From Candidatus Gracilibacteria bacterium S5_H10 (GTDB taxonomy: Bacteria > Patescibacteriota > Gracilibacteria > Absconditabacterales > Absconditicoccaceae), in the NCBI GenBank assembly GCA_019248075.1, contig JAEHHG010000002.1:1-63530 (forward strand): 63,530 bases of DNA, in the 5' to 3' direction. Both the position numbers and the translations under genes were made by a program. Every line of letters starts with the position of its first letter. Within the stretch, counting starts at the first letter, position 1. Positions 60,630 through 63,530 of this stretch are shown here, piece after piece. Below the pieces are notes generated by a model. That model worked only from the letters and a program-made list of their open reading frames with translations. It did no database searches and was not told where the DNA came from.

Positions 60630-61049
60630 ATGAATTTTGACAGACTCAAACATTTTTATGATAACAATGGAAGCAAAATCCTTGATATCAAACCAGGAAT
60701 GTACATCGAAATCCACGAAAAAGATGTAGAAACAAATAGAATCTGGAGATTTAAATGTCTCGTGATCAAGGTAAAAAAACCTAGTCATGCTGATGGATCA
60801 TTCACTGTTAGAGGAATGGTTGCTGGAGTAGAAGTAGAAAAAATCTATCCACTTTCATTCAAAAACTTTGATAAGATTATTCTTTTGGATGAATACCAAA
60901 TCAGAAGAGCTAAACTTTACTACATAAGAGACAAGGTAGGTAAAGACGCTAGATTCAAGTCTAAAATCACTGCTGAAAAGAGAGATATCGACCTTCTTGA
61001 TAAAGAAGCAGGCAAAGTAAAAGAAAATAAAGGAAAGAAGAAAAAATAA
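60630..61049 (+). CDS. rplS: Ribosomal protein L19
   Basis: A 139-residue large-subunit protein at the interface with the small subunit. The core is ILDIKPGMYIEIHEKDVETNRIWRFKCLVIKVKKPSHADGSFTVRGMVAGVEVEKIYPLSFKNFDKI, then the hallmark IRRAKLYYIRDKVGKDARFKSKI. A Lys-rich tail (about 120-139) extends beyond the usual end. No TGA. Followed after 39 bp by rplY. Confidence 0.95.
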   Translation: MNFDRLKHFYDNNGSKILDIKPGMYIEIHEKDVETNRIWRFKCLVIKVKKPSHADGSFTVRGMVAGVEVEKIYPLSFKNFDKIILLDEYQIRRAKLYYIRDKVGKDARFKSKITAEKRDIDLLDKEAGKVKENKGKKKK

Positions 61050-61088
61050 TTTATACTCTATCATTTATTACCTATCATTATTTTTCAC

Positions 61089-61709
61089 ATGGAACTTATT
61101 GTAACTTCTCGTCAATATAAATCAGCTAAAGAGCTTAGAAAGGAATGACTTATTCCTTGTATTGTTTATGGAAAACATCTTGAAACACCTATCGCTATTG
61201 CATGTCCAAAAAACAATATCATAAAAAAATATAAAGAAGCTGGATACTCTACTCCGCTTACGCTTACTGGTGATGGAATCAAACAACTTGTTTTGATCCA
61301 AGATATCCAATTGGATCCTGTAACAGACGTACTGCTTCATGTAGATTTTCTTGCTGTTAAGTCTGACGAAAAAGTTAAGACAGAAATACCAGTAAAGATG
61401 ATCGGTGAATCTCCAATAGAAAAATTAGGTGAAGGACAAATCCAACTTGTAAAAGATTTTATCGAAGTTGAAGCGTTCCCACAAGATTTACCACACGATA
61501 TTACTATTGATATCTCTGTTATCCAAACAACTAATGATACAATCTTCGTAAAAGATTTGAAGTTCTCAAGCAAAGTAACAGTTCTTGATGATCCAGAACA
61601 AGCAATCATCACTGTTGCTACAGCAGAAGAAGAAACATCTGCAGCTGAAGCAACTCCTACAGCTGAAGCAACTCCTGCAGCTGATACAAAAGATGAAAAG
61701 AAAGATTAA
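61089..61709 (+). CDS. rplY: Ribosomal protein L25 (CTC family)
   Basis: A 206-residue 5S-rRNA-binding protein of the long (CTC) form. The L25 domain opens KSAKELRKEGLIPCIVYGKHLETPIAI, where the glycine of KEGLIP is TGA. QDIQLDPVTDVLLHVDFLAV ends the first domain, and the TL5/CTC C-terminal beta domain follows (EIPVKMIGESPIEKLGEGQIQLVKDFIEVEAFPQDLP). An acidic Ala/Glu/Thr tail closes it. ATG 61089 is preceded by AT-rich spacer with no ribosome-binding site. Confidence 0.95.
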
Positions 61710-61745
61710 TACTATACCCTATTTTACCTTCTATACGTAACTATT

Positions 61746-61934
61746 ATGGCAAGAGTATGTGACTTTACCGGAAGATGAACTTGATCAGGAAATATGAGAT
61801 CTCACTCTATGAGATCAACTAAAAGAGCATTTAAAGTAAATTTGATCGAAAAAAAAGTAAAAATGGAAGACGGTTCTAAAATCAAGATAAAAGTCAGTTC
61901 AAAAATATACAAGAAACTCAAAGGATTCATCTAG
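61746..61934 (+). CDS. rpmB: Ribosomal protein L28
   Basis: A 62-residue large-subunit protein. MARVCDFTGRGTGSGNMRSHSMRSTKRAF carries the L28 start, with two TGA codons (positions 11 and 13) where L28 has conserved small residues, so standard-code reading would stop at residue 10. It then runs KVNLIEKKVKMEDGSKIKIKVSSKIYKKLKGFI to TAG 61932. Length matches the bacterial family. Last gene of the ribosomal run. Confidence 0.95.
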
Positions 61935-62112
61935 GATGAAGCGACCGTTACTTTTTGAGCTAATCAAAAGTACGGGCATGTTTTCCTTCTAATTTGACAA
62001 AAAAAATCGTGAAAACTGTTGATATTATTCGTCAAATATATAATCATTTATATGATCTCACAACAAGTCCGCTCTCCAGCGGACGTGAACAGATCAGGAA
62101 CGCTTTTGTTAT

Positions 62113-62185
62113 GGGGTGGTAGCTCAGTCGGTAGAGCAATGGCCTTTTAAGCCAGTGGTCCAGGGTTCGATCCCCTGTCACCCTA
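62113..62185 (+). tRNA. tRNA-Lys (TTT)
   Basis: 73 nt. Acceptor GGGGTGG/TCACCCT (two G-U), D-stem GCTC/GAGC, anticodon stem ATGGC/GCCAG with loop CTTTTAA (anticodon TTT), T-stem CAGGG/CCCTG with loop TTCGATC. The anticodon stem has one non-pair at the top, tolerable. Its 3' part is duplicated 357 bp downstream. Confidence 0.92.
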
Positions 62186-62217
62186 AATGAAAGCAATTAA
62201 ACAATGAAACATAAAGA

Positions 62218-62246
62218 AAAATATCTAGTAATGGATATTTTTTTTA
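62218..62246 (+). terminator. Rho-independent terminator of tRNA-Lys
   Basis: AAATATC-TAGTAATG-GATATTT followed by T run; the same sequence recurs in the duplicated copy at about 62597-62625. Confidence 0.75.
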
Positions 62247-62263
62247 TTTTGTTTACATTTCTC

Positions 62264-62512
62264 ATGTACTTTGTTTATATCCTGAAATGAGCACATAAAC
62301 ATTATATTGGATATACCAACAATATTCAAAGAAGATTATCTGAGCATAAAAGATGATGAACTATTACTACAAAAATAATGAAAGACTTTATTTTATTATG
62401 ATATTTTGAAAAAGAAACAAAAGAAGATGCACAAAAATTAGAGATAATGATTAAAAAAAACTGACATATTCAACATCGATTGAATCATCCAACATTTAAA
62501 AAACATACCTAG
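62264..62512 (+). CDS. GIY-YIG nuclease-domain protein
   Basis: An 82-residue protein consisting of one GIY-YIG domain: MYFVYILKGAHKHYIGYTNN has the YVYILK...YIGYT signature (VYI/YIG pair), then IQRRLSEHKRGGTITTK with the catalytic Arg and the RLxxH helix, LLGYFEKETKEDAQKLE with the metal-binding Glu region, and IKKNGHIQH. It is the UvrC-N/endonuclease core without extra DNA-binding domain, like many free-standing homing-type nucleases. Five or six glycines are TGA, so it is adapted to this host's code. Between duplicated tRNA-Lys 3' ends. Confidence 0.9.
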
Positions 62513-62564
62513 TGGTCCAGGGTTGGACCCCGCAGTACTGCGGGGCGAGTCCCCTGTCACCCTA
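62511..62564 (+). pseudogene. Truncated tRNA-Lys 3' copy with T-loop palindrome
   Basis: AGTGGTCCAGGGTT, then 21 bp including CCCCGCAGTACTGCGGGG (62528-62545), then CGAGTCCCCTGTCACCCTA. Only the variable loop, T-arm and acceptor 3' strand are present, so it cannot fold as tRNA. The insertion point (GGGTT/CGA) equals that in the tRNA-Thr copy. Confidence 0.85.
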
Positions 62565-62679
62565 AATGAAAGCAATTAAACAATGAAACATAAAGAAAAA
62601 TATCTAGTAATGGATATTTTTTTTATTTTGTTTACATTTTAAGAGAGAAAAAGTATCTAAACACCTAGGTATTTTTTTA

Positions 62680-62711
62680 TTTAATCTAGATTTAAGGTGG
62701 ATTGTTATAGA
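62680..62711 (+). promoter_or_regulatory. Direct-repeat activator box and -10, upstream of the 108-residue gene
   Basis: TTTAATC (62680-62686) and TTTAAGGT (62691-62698), 11 bp apart, then 7 bp and TATAGA (62706-62711). It is the fourth member of the box family, 58 kb away from the other three. Confidence 0.6.
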
Positions 62712-62799
62712 TGGACTTGCAATTTTTTGGAAAACTACTAATATAGCACTTGTAAGTTATTTGTGCTATACAATATTTTATGTATTCTATGAACACCCT

Positions 62800-63126
62800 A
62801 TGAAACGTAATCAACAAAAACAATCTACTCTTTCTATGATTTCTCCGCAACAAGTTGCTCACCAACAATTCGATGCAAAGATGATGGAAATGCTACTTTC
62901 TACCGCATACCAAATGATTAAAACAACAGACATATATTCGGATGACCATAACGTCATGGATGACTATCAACAGATTCAATACGCGATCGACGCCATTCAT
63001 ACCTATCTCTATGAGAGAAAAAAATCACACCTCAAAGAACAAGACGCACAGATCTTCGCGAATTATCTGGTCCAGAAAATGAAAGGATTCCAGACCGTCA
63101 TCGATCAGATCAATACGGGAAAATAG
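62800..63126 (+). CDS. Small helical protein, predicted member of the TTTAAGGT regulon
   Basis: A 108-residue soluble helical protein (MKRNQQKQSTLSMISPQQVAHQQFDAKMMEMLLSTAYQM, then a charged helix pair ending YLVQKMKGFQTVIDQINTGK). No TGA, few glycines. Unrecognised. Its promoter carries the same activator box as the two-component operon, and a terminator follows before topA. It may take part in the same envelope-stress response. Confidence 0.7.
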   Translation: MKRNQQKQSTLSMISPQQVAHQQFDAKMMEMLLSTAYQMIKTTDIYSDDHNVMDDYQQIQYAIDAIHTYLYERKKSHLKEQDAQIFANYLVQKMKGFQTVIDQINTGK

Positions 63127-63148
63127 TCTGATATAATTTTTTTGGTTG

Positions 63149-63193
63149 AAATACGGAGCAAATACAATAAAAACTCCGTATTGAGATTTTTTT
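63149..63193 (+). terminator. Rho-independent terminator
   Basis: AATACGGAG (63149-63157) pairs with CTCCGTATT (63174-63182), then seven T. Confidence 0.8.
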
Positions 63194-63209
63194 ATTCCAA
63201 AATATTTCT

Positions 63210-63530
63210 ATGAAAAATCTAGTAATTGTAGAGTCTCCGGCGAAATCTGCGACTATCAAAAAATTTCTCGGTGAAGGATTTGAAGTCAAAGCATCATTTG
63301 GTCATGTAGTTGATCTCCCGCAAAAAGAGCTCTGAGTCGACGTAAAAAATAATTTTGAACCAAAATATCAAATCTCTCCTGATAAGACTAAAGTCGTCAG
63401 CGAGCTTAAAGCGCTAGCAAAAAAATCTGATAAAGTCTGGATCGCTACCGATGAAGACCGTGAGGGGGAAGCTATTGGACGACATGTAGCGAACGCGCTA
63501 TGATTGGATGTGAAGAAGACTGCAAGAATC
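63210..63530 (+). CDS. topA: DNA topoisomerase I, N-terminal part (runs off the window)
   Basis: The first 107 residues of a type IA topoisomerase that relaxes negative supercoils. The TOPRIM domain is present: [37 protein letters not shown] with Glu8 in VESPAK, and [21 protein letters not shown] with the acidic DxDxEGE triad. The TGA glycine in KELGVDV precedes VKNNFEPKY. The active-site tyrosine would lie beyond the window. Confidence 0.97.

Larger units (their letters stand above)
62154..62639 (+). mobile_element. GIY-YIG element bounded by a 107-bp tRNA-Lys duplication
   Basis: Positions 62154-62260 (3' half of tRNA-Lys plus its terminator region) recur at 62511-62639. The second copy is 22 bp longer because of a palindrome insertion in the T-loop. 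Between the copies lies only the GIY-YIG gene; the stop TAG of that gene overlaps the first base of copy two. The layout is that of a small element that entered at the tRNA 3' end and restored it, or of a tandem duplication that captured the nuclease gene. Confidence 0.7.

Noticed and set aside
62511-62564. Second tRNA-Lys gene
   Set aside because: Only the variable loop onward is present; no anticodon arm or 5' acceptor strand.

Overview
The window reads as an AT-rich chromosome segment from a Patescibacteria/CPR lineage in which UGA encodes glycine (genetic code 25: Candidatus Absconditabacteria/SR1 or Gracilibacteria/BD1-5). The evidence is direct. Conserved glycines of S12, L28, TruB, the prepilin peptidase, the histidine kinase G1 box and the CotH-like protein fall on in-frame TGA codons, and poly-glycine runs mix TGA with GGN. 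Native genes end in TAA or TAG. CDS coordinates here therefore read through TGA unless stated otherwise. The sequence alone cannot separate the two phyla.

Layout. 1-1.6 kb: small accessory genes (a Cys-motif protein, a GNAT acetyltransferase, hypotheticals). 1.8-7.9 kb: a two-component system, a Met/Gly-rich exported protein and a VTC-domain/DUF4956/CotH operon, all preceded by one shared 11-bp direct-repeat box that is most simply the response-regulator site; a fourth box lies at 62.7 kb. 8-11 kb (minus): MIP18 family, membrane proteins and lipoproteins. 11.1-17 kb: truB, a run of small single-gene cassettes, a HAD-like protein, folA, an isolated IleS C-terminal domain, recX, and a YebC-family gene. 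17-30.7 kb: two bitopic membrane proteins, a FemAB-like enzyme, valS, a prepilin peptidase, a U32 peptidase and an MFS transporter. 34.4-35.6 kb: M29 aminopeptidase. 35.7-53.4 kb: a large surface/secreted-protein region (two proteins sharing a C-terminal SLH-like domain, a 1623-residue protein, DUF4215 and DUF11 proteins, a beta-helix protein), with tRNA-Thr. 59.2-62 kb: rpsL, rpsG, two small basic ORFs, rplS, rplY, rpmB and tRNA-Lys. The window ends in topA.

Set into this background are genes with no TGA-glycine codons at all: four large ones (31.0-34.1 and 54.1-58.5 kb) encoding Bacteroidota-style secreted proteins, two with C-terminal type IX secretion sorting domains, and several small single-gene units (11.9-13.2, 20.4-21.3, 27.2 kb). 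Two of the small ones end at a TGA placed directly before a terminator. They look like standard-code genes acquired from a Bacteroidota neighbour or host, yet they carry the same TTGACA-N16-TANNNT promoters as native genes.

The most unusual structures are a GIY-YIG nuclease gene flanked by a 107-bp duplication of the 3' part of tRNA-Lys, and a tiny 18-bp palindrome (CCCCGCAGTACTGCGGGG) inserted at the same T-loop position in truncated copies of both tRNA-Lys and tRNA-Thr, with related copies in other repeats. Several intergenic repeat families are also found in frame inside coding genes (truB, prepilin peptidase, U32 peptidase).
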